Of a stretch of DNA of 64,000 nt, positions 46,705 to 56,810 are shown piece after piece. The first letter of the stretch is position 1; the number at the start of each line of letters is the position of its first letter. The DNA lies in the NCBI RefSeq assembly GCF_025642135.1, contig NZ_CP106793.1, positions 4,468,001 through 4,532,000 on the forward strand, read 5' to 3'. The notes beneath the pieces are model-generated. The model did not search any database. It had not been told where the DNA came from and was given only the letters and a program-made list of their open reading frames with translations. The DNA is from Streptomyces cynarae (lineage in GTDB: Bacteria; Actinomycetota; Actinomycetes; Streptomycetales; Streptomycetaceae). Both the position numbers and the translations under genes were made by a program.

Positions 46705-46717
46705 ATGACCCGTTCCC

Positions 46718-48190
46718 TCATCCCTCGCTCTGCTCGGCCCACCACTCCTTGAGCGCCGACACCGCAGCGTCATGCCCCATCGGGCCGTTCTCCAGGCGCA
46801 GCTCCAGCATGTGCTTGTACGCACGACCGACCACGGGCCCCGGACCGACGCCCAGAATCTCCATGATCTGGTTGCCGTCCAGGTCGGGGCGGATCGCGTC
46901 CAGCTCCTCCTGGTCCTTGAGCTGGGCGATGCGCTCCTCCAGGCCGTCGTACGCGCGGGAGAGCGCGGCCGCCTTGCGCTTGTTGCGGGTCGTGCAGTCC
47001 GAGCGGGTCAGCTTGTGGAGGCGCTCGAGGAGCGGGCCTGCGTCACGGACGTACCGGCGCACCGCCGAGTCCGTCCACTCTCCCGTGCCGTAGCCGTGGA
47101 AGCGCAGGTGCAGTTCGACCAGTCGGGAGACGTCCTTCACCAACTCGTTGGGGTACTTCAGCGCCGTCATCCGCTTCTTGGTCATCTTGGCGCCGACCAC
47201 CTCGTGGTGGTGGAAGGAGACACGGCCGTCCTTCTCGAAACGGCGCGTCCTCGGCTTTCCGATGTCATGCAGCAGCGCGGCGAGCCGCAGCGCCAGATCG
47301 GGTCCGTCCTGCTCCAGCGCCATCGCCTGCTCCAAGACGATCAGCGTGTGGTCATAGACGTCCTTGTGCCGGTGGTGCTCATCACGCTCCAGCCTCAGGG
47401 CGGGCAGCTCCGGCAGAACGTGATCGGCGAGCCCCGTCTCGACCAGCAGCGTCAGCCCCTTGCGCGGGTAGGCGGACAGGACCAACTTGTTCAGCTCGTC
47501 CCGTACGCGTTCGGCGGAGACGATCTCGATGCGCCCGGCCATCTCCTTCATGGCCGTGACGACCTCGGGGGCCACCTCGAAGTCCAGCTGGGCCGCGAAG
47601 CGGGCGGCCCGCATCATCCGCAGCGGATCGTCCGAGAACGACTCCTCGGGGGTCCCGGGGGTGCGCAGCACCCGGGCGGCGAGATCGTCGAGCCCCTGGT
47701 GCGGATCGATGAACTCCTTCTCGGGCAGCGCGACGGCCATCGCATTGACCGTGAAGTCGCGCCGGACCAGATCCTCCTCGATGGAGTCGCCGTACGACAC
47801 CTCGGGCTTGCGCGAGCTGCGGTCGTAGGCCTCCGACCGGTACGTCGTCACCTCGATCTGGAAGCGTTGGACAGCGTCTCCGACGCGGGCGTCCTTCTGG
47901 GCCCCCACCGTGCCGAAGGCGATCCCGACCTCCCATGTGGCGTCCGCCCACGGCCGCACGATCTTCAGGACGTCCTCGGGGCGGGCGTCCGTCGTGAAGT
48001 CCAGGTCGTTGCCGAGCCGGCCGAGGAGGGCGTCCCGCACCGAGCCACCGACCAGAGCGAGCGAGAAGCCCGCCTCCTTGAAGCGGCGGGCGAGGTCGTC
48101 GGCGACAGGGGAGACCCGCAGCAGTTCGCTCACAGCGCGCTGCTGTACCTGACTCAGGGCACGGGGATTGTCTTCGTTGGCGTTCGGCAC
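46718..48190 (-). CDS. CCA tRNA nucleotidyltransferase
   Basis: A 490-residue class II nucleotidyltransferase that adds or repairs the 3' CCA of tRNA. The catalytic head has LVGGSVRDALLGRLGNDLDFTTDA (about 44-67; GGxVRD and DxD), then RRDFTVNAMA and DDPLRMMRAARFAAQL. An HD domain with LLHDIGKPRTR (about 305-315) follows, as in the actinobacterial form. The frame is open to 48304, but the GTG at 48190 (VPNANEDNPRA) gives the usual N-terminus; no good ribosome site is seen. It converges on the LppU-like gene and diverges from the DUF6049-like gene. Confidence 0.92.
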   Translation of the reverse strand: MPNANEDNPRALSQVQQRAVSELLRVSPVADDLARRFKEAGFSLALVGGSVRDALLGRLGNDLDFTTDARPEDVLKIVRPWADATWEVGIAFGTVGAQKDARVGDAVQRFQIEVTTYRSEAYDRSSRKPEVSYGDSIEEDLVRRDFTVNAMAVALPEKEFIDPHQGLDDLAARVLRTPGTPEESFSDDPLRMMRAARFAAQLDFEVAPEVVTAMKEMAGRIEIVSAERVRDELNKLVLSAYPRKGLTLLVETGLADHVLPELPALRLERDEHHRHKDVYDHTLIVLEQAMALEQDGPDLALRLAALLHDIGKPRTRRFEKDGRVSFHHHEVVGAKMTKKRMTALKYPNELVKDVSRLVELHLRFHGYGTGEWTDSAVRRYVRDAGPLLERLHKLTRSDCTTRNKRKAAALSRAYDGLEERIAQLKDQEELDAIRPDLDGNQIMEILGVGPGPVVGRAYKHMLELRLENGPMGHDAAVSALKEWWAEQSEG

Positions 48191-48430
48191 AACAGAAAAG
48201 GGTACGTGTCCCGGGCGAGGGCGGGCGCCCGCATTAAACCGGCACGAGCATTCCGTGAACGACCGTAAACAGCCAGTCGCGGTGTGCCTTCCCCATCCCG
48301 CCATGACGGGACGGCCCCGCCCTCTTTCCGATCTTGTGGTGCGGACCGCGGCACTTCCCTTCCGCGCACATCGTTACCATGCGGGGACGCACATTCCGAC
48401 GACCACTGACGACGAGGGACGGGCGAGCGC

Positions 48431-50857
48431 GTGGCCGAGGCGGCAGACTTCCAGGGGATGAGTTCCTCACCTGCCCGCCGGTGGCTCCGGCGTACCGGAG
48501 CGCTGCTCGCTGGCGCACCCCTGCTGGCCGGCCTCCTGCAGCTGCCCGCCGGCCCGGCCGCGCACGCCGCCGTCAGAGGCGCCGCGGTGGAGGCCGGCAG
48601 CTCCCGAGCGGTCACTGTCTCCCTCGACTCGCTCAGCCCCAGCGTGCCGACCGACGGCGACACCCTCACCGTCTCCGGCACGGTCACCAACAACGGCAGG
48701 CAGGCCGTCACCGACGCCCACGTGGGCCTGCGTGTCGGCCAGGAGCTGACCAGCCGCGCGTCCATCGACAGCGTCGCCCGGCGCACCGGCTACCTGCCGG
48801 GCGTCGACGGCACCGAGGTCGGCGGCAAGTACGTCGAGAAGTTCACCCAGCTCGCGCCCGGTGCCACCCAGGAATTCAGCATCTCCGTGCCCGTCAAGGA
48901 ACTGGACCTCGGCTCCGACGGGGTCTACCCCCTCGGCGTCTCGCTCTCCGGCCAGACCGCCGCGCAACCCTACGAGCAGGTGCTCGGCATCCAGCGGACG
49001 TTCCTGCCCTGGCAGCCCGACGACGCCGCCGCCAAGACGCAGACGACGTTCCTGTGGCCGCTGGTCTCCGATGCCCACATGACCGCGGAGACCCTCCCCG
49101 ACCAGCAGCAGACCCCCGTCTTCCAGAACGACGACCTGGCCAAGGAGATCTCTCCTGGCGGCCGTCTCTCGCAGCTCCTTTCACAGGGCAGCAACCTCGA
49201 CGTCACCTGGGTGATCGACCCCGACCTGCTCGCCTCCGTGGACGCGATGGCGGGCAGCTACAGCGTCAAGGGCGACGGCGACAAGGTCACGGCGGGCAAG
49301 AGCCAGGCGGTCGCCAAGCAGTGGCTCGCCGACCTTCAGAAGGCGGTCCAGAACAAGGAGGTCGTCGCTCTGCCCTACGGCGACCCCGACCTGGCCTCGC
49401 TCGCCCACAACGGCAAGAACGTCACCGGCTCCCTCAGCCACCTCAAGGACGCCACGGACGTCGCCGCGAGCACCGTGGAGACCATCCTCCATGTGAAACC
49501 CGACACGGACTTCGCCTGGCCCGTGGACGGAGCGATCGACCCCTCCATCATCAAGGTCGCCACCTCTGCCGGCGCCGACAAGGTGATCGCCGGCAGCGAC
49601 AGCCTCCAGGAGAGCCGCGGCCTGTCCTACACGCCCACCGCCGCGCGCCCCATCGGGGGCGGCACCACGGCGGTGGTCTCGGACGACGGCCTGTCGAGCG
49701 CGTTCGACGGCGACATGACCTCGGCCGCGAGCTCCACCCGCGCAGTGCAGGATTTCCTGGCGCAGAGTCTGATGATCAACCTCGAGGAGCCGGACAAGCA
49801 GCGCAGCATCGTGGTCGCTCCCCCGCGGATGCCGTCCTCGAGCCAGGCCCAGTCGATGGCGGAGGCGCTGACGGCCCTGCAGGGCGGCCACTGGTCGGAG
49901 TCGGCCGATCTGTCGGCGGCCGCCAAGGCCAAGCCGGACCCGGAGGCCACGACGAAGGTGCCGGCCGCCTCCCGCTACCCCTCCTCGCTGCGCAGGCAGG
50001 AACTTCCGCAGTCCGCGTTCGCGCAGATCGAAAACACGCAGGACAAGCTCGACAGCTTCAAGGTGATCCTGACCGACCCCGCACGAGTGGTCACCCCCTT
50101 CGGGCGGGCCATAGACCGCGCGATGTCCACCTCGTGGCGCGGGCACGCCTCCGAGGCCTCCGACTTCCGCCAGGGCGTGGAGTCGTACCTCGACGGGCTC
50201 ACCGACCAGGTGCGGCTGATCGAGAAGTCCGAGACGAAGCTCTCCGGCCGCAGCGCGACCATCCCCGTGACGGTGCAGAACAATCTCATGCAGGGGGTCG
50301 ACCACCTGGTCCTGCGGCTCACCTCCCAGCAGCCGACGCGTTTGAAGATCGGCAACGGCCCCTACTTCGAGCAGCCCATCTCCGTCTCGGGCGGGCACAG
50401 CCAGTCCGTGAAGTTCACCACCACGGCCAACGCCAACGGCCGGGCCGCGGTCGTCGCCCAGTTGTTCACCGAGGACGGGCAGGCGTACGGCCCTCCGATC
50501 ACTTTCGACGTGAACGTCACCGAGATCACCCCCACGGTGATGCTCGTCATCGCCGGTGGTGTCCTGCTGCTGGTGCTCGCCGGGTTCCGCATGTACACAC
50601 AGCGCAAGCGCCTGGCCGCACGGCAGGCCGAGGAGGAGCGGCAGGACGACCCGCAGCACGCGGACGACGGAGGTCTGAACAAGGCCGCCGACGCCGCCGT
50701 AGACACTGGGGACACCGCAGGATCCGCAGCGGCACCCGCACAGGAGTCGGGCGCGGAGACCGGGGCAGACGACCCGGAGCACCCGAGTGACCCGGGGCCG
50801 GACACCGCACCGGAAAGCACCGACCCGTCCGGGACGGGTGAGAGAGTGGACCGTTGA
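48431..50857 (+). CDS. DUF6049-like secreted, membrane-anchored protein
   Basis: An 808-residue protein always found next to murJ in Streptomyces-like gene order; function unknown. The N-terminus has a twin-Arg-like or Sec signal (RRWLRRTGALLAGAPLLAGLL, ending AHAA). The body is extracytoplasmic, with Ig-like folds at the N-terminus (about 60-160, VSLDSLSPSVPTDGDTLTVSG) and C-terminus, and a middle domain. One C-terminal helix (VMLVIAGGVLLLVLAGF, about 700-716) anchors it, followed by a cytoplasmic low-complexity tail. The GTG at 48431 is weakly supported; the ATG at 48458 is another good start. It precedes murJ by 45 bases. Confidence 0.82.
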   Translation: MAEAADFQGMSSSPARRWLRRTGALLAGAPLLAGLLQLPAGPAAHAAVRGAAVEAGSSRAVTVSLDSLSPSVPTDGDTLTVSGTVTNNGRQAVTDAHVGLRVGQELTSRASIDSVARRTGYLPGVDGTEVGGKYVEKFTQLAPGATQEFSISVPVKELDLGSDGVYPLGVSLSGQTAAQPYEQVLGIQRTFLPWQPDDAAAKTQTTFLWPLVSDAHMTAETLPDQQQTPVFQNDDLAKEISPGGRLSQLLSQGSNLDVTWVIDPDLLASVDAMAGSYSVKGDGDKVTAGKSQAVAKQWLADLQKAVQNKEVVALPYGDPDLASLAHNGKNVTGSLSHLKDATDVAASTVETILHVKPDTDFAWPVDGAIDPSIIKVATSAGADKVIAGSDSLQESRGLSYTPTAARPIGGGTTAVVSDDGLSSAFDGDMTSAASSTRAVQDFLAQSLMINLEEPDKQRSIVVAPPRMPSSSQAQSMAEALTALQGGHWSESADLSAAAKAKPDPEATTKVPAASRYPSSLRRQELPQSAFAQIENTQDKLDSFKVILTDPARVVTPFGRAIDRAMSTSWRGHASEASDFRQGVESYLDGLTDQVRLIEKSETKLSGRSATIPVTVQNNLMQGVDHLVLRLTSQQPTRLKIGNGPYFEQPISVSGGHSQSVKFTTTANANGRAAVVAQLFTEDGQAYGPPITFDVNVTEITPTVMLVIAGGVLLLVLAGFRMYTQRKRLAARQAEEERQDDPQHADDGGLNKAADAAVDTGDTAGSAAAPAQESGAETGADDPEHPSDPGPDTAPESTDPSGTGERVDR

Positions 50858-50902
50858 GCGATGTCGTGGCCAAGGGCCCGGGGACAACGAGGTGGGGTAA
50901 CC

Positions 50903-53217
50903 ATGAACGCGCCGTACGACGGTGACCGCGAGCAGGGCGCCGTGGGCAGCTCGGGCTACCCCGAGGGCCCGCCACCGCACCAGCCCGATCAGGTACCGCC
51001 GCAGCCCCCGGCCGACATGTACCTCCAGGACGCCTACCACCAGGACCCCTACCAGGCGCACGACCTCTCCGCTCAGGACCCGGTGACCGAGGCGCTCTAC
51101 GACCGCGCGGCGCACCCCCCGCCGCCCCCCGGCCCGTACCAGCCGCAGCAGCCCCTGTACGCCCAGCCGCCGACTCCGGAGTACACCCCCGACCCTCGCG
51201 TGTGGGCCCAGCCGCCGGCGCCCGAGCCGGAGGGACCTTCGCAGTACCTGCCGTACGGCGACGACCCCCGCACCACCCAGTTCGTGGGCGTCGACGACCT
51301 CGTCACCCAGGCCGGCGAGGAGCGCCACGAGCCGGACGCCTTCGCGCACCTGTTCAGGGACCAGCAGCAAGGCGGCGGACAGCCGTACGTGCGGCAGCCG
51401 TCCGTACCGGGCCCCGCACCGGCTGAGGGCCCGGCCGGGCCGTACCCGGCGCCGGCCTACGCCCAGGCGGCCCCCAGGAGCGGACGTACGCTGCTCCTTC
51501 ACCGGCCGCCGATGCGGCACCGGCGGCCGCGCCCGAGGCCACCGCCGAGCTCGCCGCCGCGCCACCCGCGCCCCAAGGGAAGAAGGGCGGCCGGGCCTCG
51601 AACCTGCTGAAGTCCAGCGCCGTGATGGCGGCGGGCACGATGGTCTCCCGGCTCACCGGATTCATCCGCTCGGCGCTGATCGTCTCGGCGCTCGGTGTCG
51701 GCCTTCTCGGCGACACCTTCCAGGTCGCCTACCAGCTGCCGACGATGATCTACATCCTCACCGTGGGCGGTGGCCTCAACTCCGTCTTCGTGCCGCAGCT
51801 GGTGCGCGCGATGAAGGAGGACGAGGACGGCGGCGAGGCGTACGCCAACCGGTTGCTGACCTTGGTCATGGTGGCGCTCGGTGGGCTCACCGTGGTCGCG
51901 ATCCTTGGGGCGCCCTACCTGATCCGCCTGCTGTCCGACTCGGTCGCCAGCGACCCGGCGGCCAACGAGGTCGGCGTCACCTTCGTCCGTTACTTCCTGC
52001 CCTCCATCTTCTTCATGGGCATCCACGTCGTGATGGGTCAGGTCCTCAACGCGCGGGGGAAGTTCGGCGCGATGATGTGGACCCCGGTCCTGAACAACAT
52101 CGTCATCATCGTGACGCTCGGCGCATTCATCTGGGTGTACGGCAGCGCGGCCAACTCCGGGATGAAGGTGACGAACATCCCGCCGGAGGGGCAGCGGTTG
52201 CTCGGAATCGGCGTGCTGCTCGGCATGGTCGTACAGGCCCTGGCGATGATCCCGTACCTGCGCGAGACCGGTTTCCGGCTGCGGCCGCGCTTCGACTGGA
52301 AGGGCCATGGCCTGGGCAAGGCCGCGACTCTCGCCAAGTGGACCGTCCTGTTCGTGCTCGCCAACCAGGCGGGCGCGCTCGTCGTCTCACAGTTGTCCAC
52401 CTCGGCGGGCAAGCACTCCCCGGTCGACGGCACCGGCTTCGCCGCCTACGCCAACGCCCAGCTGATCTGGGGGCTCCCGCAGGCGATCATCACCGTTTCC
52501 CTGATGGCGGCCCTGCTGCCGCGCATCTCACGTTCGGCCGCAGAGGGCGACGGCGGAGCGGTCCGCGACGACATCTCGCAGGGTCTGCGCACCACAGCCG
52601 TCGCGATCGTGCCGATCGCCTTCGGGTTCGTCTCGCTGGGCATCCCGATGTGCACCCTGATCTTCGGCTCGTCGGGCACCAGCGAGGCCACCAACATGGG
52701 CTACATGCTGATGGCCTTCGGCCTCGGCCTCATTCCGTACTCCGTGCAGTACGTCGTCCTCCGCGCCTTCTACGCGTATGAGGACACCCGCACCCCCTTC
52801 TACAACACGGTCATCGTGGCCGCTGTGAACGCGGGGGCCTCCGCCGTCTGCTACTTCGTCCTCCCGGCCCGCTGGGCCGTGATCGGCATGGCGGGCTCCT
52901 ACGGCCTCGCGTACGCGATCGGCGTCGGTGTCGCCTGGGCCCGGCTGCGCAAGCGGCTGGGCGGCGACCTGGACGGCGCCCGGGTGCTGCGGACGTACGC
53001 ACGGCTCGGCATCGCCTCGGTGCCGGCCGCTCTGCTGAGCGGAGCGGCCTGCTACGAAATCGGCCAGACGCTGGGGCAGGGGGTCGCCGGCTCGCTGGCC
53101 GCCCTCGTCGGCGGTGGCGCCCTGCTTCTCGGCGTCTTCTACGTCGCCGCACGCAAGATGCGCATCGAGGAACTCAACTCAATGGTCGGTATGGTCCGCG
53201 GGCGCCTGGGGCGCTGA
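50903..53217 (+). CDS. murJ: Lipid II flippase MurJ (MviN) with Pro-rich N-terminus, probable frameshift near 51471-51475
   Basis: MurJ moves lipid II across the membrane. The 14-helix domain starts at about 51600 (ASNLLKSSAVMAAGTMVSRLTGFIRS) and runs to 53217. The N-terminus begins at ATG 50903 (MNAPYDGDREQ), follows GGTGGGG, and is a long Pro/Gln-rich cytoplasmic extension with FVGVDDLVTQAG (about residues 132-143). The two parts lie in different frames. Adding one C to the run at 51471-51475 joins QAAP to QERTYAAPSPAAD and restores one protein, as expected for Streptomyces. So a one-base deletion, real or a sequencing error, is likely. If real, only the C-terminal frame (ATG from 51622 or 51625) could give a flippase. 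Confidence 0.88.
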
Positions 53218-53335
53218 GGCGGGGGTACGCGCACAACCATTGTCCGCCGCCGTGTGTCGTGCATGGCGGCGGACTGTGGGCACAATTGGTTTCTGCGTCG
53301 GACAGCGCGCAACGGATGGGGAGGCAGGTACGACG

Positions 53336-55057
53336 GTGGCGGAACGGAGCACGGCTGCCGTCGACGTGGCAGACAACAGCGGTGACGAGCCGCTGACCGC
53401 CAAGGCGGACCAGTCCACGTCCGACGGGGTGGCCCAGGACCGGGAGCGGGACACGGACAGCGACGAGCCGCAGGGGAGCGGTGGGACCGAGCGTCCCGGA
53501 AAGGCCTCACCACCCGAGCTGCACAGCGGCCACAAGCTCGCCAGACGCTACCGTCTCGAGGAGTGCGTCACCCGTCTGGACGGATTCAGCAGCTGGCGTG
53601 CGGTGGACGAAAAACTCCGCCGCGCCGTCGGCATTCATGTTCTTCCCTCAGACCACACCAGGGCGCGTTCCGTGCTGGCCGCGGCCCGTTCCTCGGCGCT
53701 GCTGGGCGATCCGCGATTCGTGCAGGTCCTGGACGCGGTCGAGGAGAACGACCTCGTCTATGTCGTGCACGAATGGCTGCCCGACGCCGTCGAACTGACC
53801 ACGCTGCTCGCCACCGGACCGCTGGAGGCCCACGACGCCTACCAGATGGTCACCCAGGTGGCCCAAGCCATGGCCGCCGCCCACCGCGAGGGCCTCTCCC
53901 ATCTCCGCCTGAACCCCGGCACCATCCTGCGCACCTCCTCAGGCCAGTGGCGCATCCGCGGCCTCGCGGTGAACGCCGCCCTGCGCGGCCTCAGTTCCGA
54001 CACACCGCAGCGGACCGACACGGAGGCCATCGGCGCGCTCCTGTACGCCGCCCTCACCCAGCGCTGGCCCTACGAGGACGACGCCTACGGTCTGTCCGGG
54101 CTGCCCAAGGGCGTCGGCCTGATCGCCCCCGACCAGGTGCGCGCCGGCGTGCACCGCGGTCTGTCCGAACTCGCCATGCGCGCGCTGGCCAACGACGGTG
54201 CCACCGCCTCCCGCCACGAGGCCCCGTGCACCACGCCCGAGGAACTGGTCAAGGCGATCGGTGAGATGCCACGCATCCGCCCGCCGGAGCCCTCTTTCAC
54301 AGCGCCGCCCGACTACCAGCGCACGACGTACCAGCAGGGCACGTACGGCCGCCCCGCGGCCCACCCGGGCATCACCCAGCCCGTACCGGCCCCGCCGCCC
54401 CCGCTGCAGAGCCGCACGGGCAAGGCCCTCAAGTGGACGGTCTCCGCGCTGCTGATCGCGGCGCTGGGCCTGGGCAGCTGGCAACTCGCGGAAGCCCTGA
54501 TGGACCAGGGCAAGAAGTCGGACAACACGAACCAGACGCATACGACGGACGGGAACGACAAGAACGGCGGCATCACGCCCAAGCCGCTCACCCAGATCAA
54601 GATCCAGGGTGCGCAGGAGTACGTCGCGAGCGGTGACGCGCAGGCCCCTGAGGATGTCAAGAACACGTACGACGGGGACAGCTCCACATACTGGCGGACC
54701 AAGCGCTACGAGGACGGCCCGAAGCTGGCGCCCTACAAGCCCGGTGTGGGCATCGTCTACGACCTCGGCTCCCCCAAGGAGATCACGGCCGCGTCCATAG
54801 GGCTCCGTTACCCGGGCGACCACACGACCGTTCACCTGTATGCCACGGACTCGCTGTCCCCTTCCACAGGGATCGCAGGAATGAAGGAGATCGGAACCGC
54901 CACCACGAGCGGAACCTCTCTCACGATGAAGGCGACGAAGACTCTCAAGACGCAGTACGTCCTGCTGTGGATCACCGATGTGCCGATGGCACCGAGCGAC
55001 GGCTACAGCGGTGCGGGCTACAAGCAGGCCATCACCGATGTGAAGTTCACGGGCTGA
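53336..55057 (+). CDS. Membrane-anchored pseudokinase with discoidin-like C-terminal domain
   Basis: A 573-residue protein. A Ser/Thr kinase-like fold covers about residues 75-330, but it has lost catalytic residues: the VAIK-type Lys is replaced (VGIHVLP), the HRD loop reads HLRLNPGTIL and the DFG segment reads IRGLAV. A single helix follows (about 365-385, WTVSALLIAALGLGSWQLA). The extracytoplasmic C-terminus (about 425-573) resembles a discoidin/F5-8 type carbohydrate-binding fold. In mycobacteria this pseudokinase and domain are fused to MurJ (MviN) and bind FhaA; here it is a separate gene directly after murJ. The start GTG 53336 is a best guess. Confidence 0.85.
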   Translation: MAERSTAAVDVADNSGDEPLTAKADQSTSDGVAQDRERDTDSDEPQGSGGTERPGKASPPELHSGHKLARRYRLEECVTRLDGFSSWRAVDEKLRRAVGIHVLPSDHTRARSVLAAARSSALLGDPRFVQVLDAVEENDLVYVVHEWLPDAVELTTLLATGPLEAHDAYQMVTQVAQAMAAAHREGLSHLRLNPGTILRTSSGQWRIRGLAVNAALRGLSSDTPQRTDTEAIGALLYAALTQRWPYEDDAYGLSGLPKGVGLIAPDQVRAGVHRGLSELAMRALANDGATASRHEAPCTTPEELVKAIGEMPRIRPPEPSFTAPPDYQRTTYQQGTYGRPAAHPGITQPVPAPPPPLQSRTGKALKWTVSALLIAALGLGSWQLAEALMDQGKKSDNTNQTHTTDGNDKNGGITPKPLTQIKIQGAQEYVASGDAQAPEDVKNTYDGDSSTYWRTKRYEDGPKLAPYKPGVGIVYDLGSPKEITAASIGLRYPGDHTTVHLYATDSLSPSTGIAGMKEIGTATTSGTSLTMKATKTLKTQYVLLWITDVPMAPSDGYSGAGYKQAITDVKFTG

Positions 55058-55084
55058 GCATTCATCAAGGGGGGAGGGGGTCCG

Positions 55085-55798
55085 ATGGCGGATGGCACCG
55101 CATACGACGATGCAAGCGATCAGGACCTCCTCGCCCGTCACGTAGAGGGCGACCCCGACGCCTTCGGTGAGATCGTGCGCCGACACCGCGACCGGCTCTG
55201 GGCCGTGGCCCTGCGCACGCTCGGGGACCGTGAGGAGGCCGCCGACGCCGTTCAGGACGCTCTGGTTTCTGCCTACCGGGCGGCCCATACGTTTCGGGGC
55301 CAGTCCGCCGTCACGACCTGGTTGCACCGGATCACGGTGAACGCGTGCCTGGACCGCGCCCGTAAGGCGGCCTCCAGGAAGACCTCGCCCGTGGACGACA
55401 CCGAGCGGCTGGAGCAGCTCCTGGAGCCGCATGAGTCGGCCTCGGCGCCGGCCGAGCGGAATGATCTGCACCGACAGCTGCTGGAGGCTCTGAGGACCCT
55501 GCCCCCGGACCAGCGTGCCGCGCTCGTCCTCGTGGACATGCAGGGCTACCCGGTCGCGGAAGCCGCCCGCATCCTCGATGTGCCGACGGGCACGGTGAAG
55601 AGCCGCTGTGCCCGCGGCAGAGCCAGACTGCTGCCGCTGCTCACCCACCTGCGCGCGGAGGGCGGCGGCGGGGACGTCAAGAAGTCGGGTGGTGGACGGA
55701 ACCGGGTTCAGGGGGCATCCGTCCCACCCGCAGCAGGACCACATGATGCAGGGCCGAGCGATTCAGCTGCTGTGAAGGGCGGAGGTGGGCGAGCGTGA
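55085..55798 (+). CDS. sigM: ECF sigma factor SigM
   Basis: A 237-residue ECF sigma factor. Region 2 is at about residues 15-85 (DQDLLARHVEGDPDAFGEIVRRH ... FRGQSAVTTWLHRITVNACLD), and region 4 at about 125-185 (LRTLPPDQRAALVLVDMQGYPVAEAARILDVPTGTVKSRCARGRARL). The tail (about 195-237) is low complexity. Position next to murJ and before trxBA identifies it as SigM of Streptomyces, which responds to envelope stress. The end overlaps the anti-sigma gene by four bases (GTGA), so the pair is translationally coupled. Confidence 0.93.
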   Translation: MADGTAYDDASDQDLLARHVEGDPDAFGEIVRRHRDRLWAVALRTLGDREEAADAVQDALVSAYRAAHTFRGQSAVTTWLHRITVNACLDRARKAASRKTSPVDDTERLEQLLEPHESASAPAERNDLHRQLLEALRTLPPDQRAALVLVDMQGYPVAEAARILDVPTGTVKSRCARGRARLLPLLTHLRAEGGGGDVKKSGGGRNRVQGASVPPAAGPHDAGPSDSAAVKGGGGRA

Positions 55799-56727
55799 CA
55801 TCCACGACCGATATGGCCGGGCATCCGGACGTCGAGGAGCTCTCCGACCTCAGCGAAGGTCTTCTGCCACCCTCCCGTGTGGAGGACGTGCGGCGGCATC
55901 TGGACGAGTGCCCCCTGTGTGCGGACGTGTACGACTCCCTGGGGGAGATCCGCGGACTCCTCGGCACGCTTCCGGGCCCGCCACGTATGCCCGACGATGT
56001 GGCGAGCCGTATCGATGCCGCGCTCGCCGCGGAGGCGCTGCCGGACGTCGCGGCACCAGCGTCGACGCCCGAGAGCGCGGATGTCGATTCCCCTGAACTC
56101 ATTGCGCATGTTTCACGTGAAACAGCGCCCCCCTCCGCCGCTGACCGCCCTTCGGGCCACGCCCGTGCAGCCACCGGACCCGGCCGCGCCCAGCGCACCC
56201 GTCGCGTCCGCCGCAGGACCGTCGCCGTGGCCGCCGTCTTCACAGCTGCGGCCGTGGGTCTGGGCGTCCTGCTGGTGCAGACGCTGGGCGGCGACACGGG
56301 GAAGAACACAACGGCCACGCCGCAGCACACCGACGCCGCGCACACCTACTCCGCCGGCACGCTGCAGAGCCAGGTCGTCAGCCTGCTCGCCGGGAAGACG
56401 GACGAGGGCGGGTCCGCCAGTGCCAAGCCCTGGGGCGTCCAGTCCGACCCCGGCACGGCCGGATCTTCAGGCATGCGGCCGAACAAGACGCTCCAGGACA
56501 CCACTGTCAACGTGCCGACCTGTGTACAGCAGGCCATCACCACCAACGAGAGCGTCCTCGCCGCCGACAAGGGTGTGTACCAGGGGGCCCTCGTCTATCT
56601 CCTCGTCACCCCCGACGCCTCCGACAGCACGAAGGTCACGGCCTACATCGTCGATGCGGCCTGCGTGAAGCAGGCCTCGGGGTCCCCCGGCAAGGTGCTG
56701 TTGACGCACTCGTACGCCCGCTCCTGA
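55795..56727 (+). CDS. Zinc-binding anti-sigma factor for SigM
   Basis: A 310-residue membrane-anchored anti-sigma factor. The N-terminal ZAS domain has HLDECPLC (HxxxCxxC, about residues 35-42). A linker, containing the in-frame parS-encoded VSRET (V106-T110), leads to one membrane helix (about 139-162, VAVAAVFTAAAVGLGVLLVQTL), then an extracytoplasmic domain with Cys in TCVQQ and ACVKQ. It should hold SigM inactive until an envelope or thiol signal. It overlaps the sigM stop by four bases. Confidence 0.9.
   Translation: MTSTTDMAGHPDVEELSDLSEGLLPPSRVEDVRRHLDECPLCADVYDSLGEIRGLLGTLPGPPRMPDDVASRIDAALAAEALPDVAAPASTPESADVDSPELIAHVSRETAPPSAADRPSGHARAATGPGRAQRTRRVRRRTVAVAAVFTAAAVGLGVLLVQTLGGDTGKNTTATPQHTDAAHTYSAGTLQSQVVSLLAGKTDEGGSASAKPWGVQSDPGTAGSSGMRPNKTLQDTTVNVPTCVQQAITTNESVLAADKGVYQGALVYLLVTPDASDSTKVTAYIVDAACVKQASGSPGKVLLTHSYARS
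56110..56123. other. parS: parS site inside the anti-sigma gene
   Basis: Exact parS in the coding sequence; in frame it encodes Val-Ser-Arg-Glu-Thr. Confidence 0.92.
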
Positions 56728-56810
56728 GGTTTCGCACCCCGGACCGGTTCCTATCCGGGTGTCATTGGGAACTGTGTGCGGTGCCGCGTCTCCGTGTGCC
56801 CGGACGCACC

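Noticed and set aside
51622..53217. Calling murJ from the internal ATG
   Set aside because: This drops the Pro-rich extension that starts at 50903 with a good ribosome site and fits the family; a frameshift is simpler.
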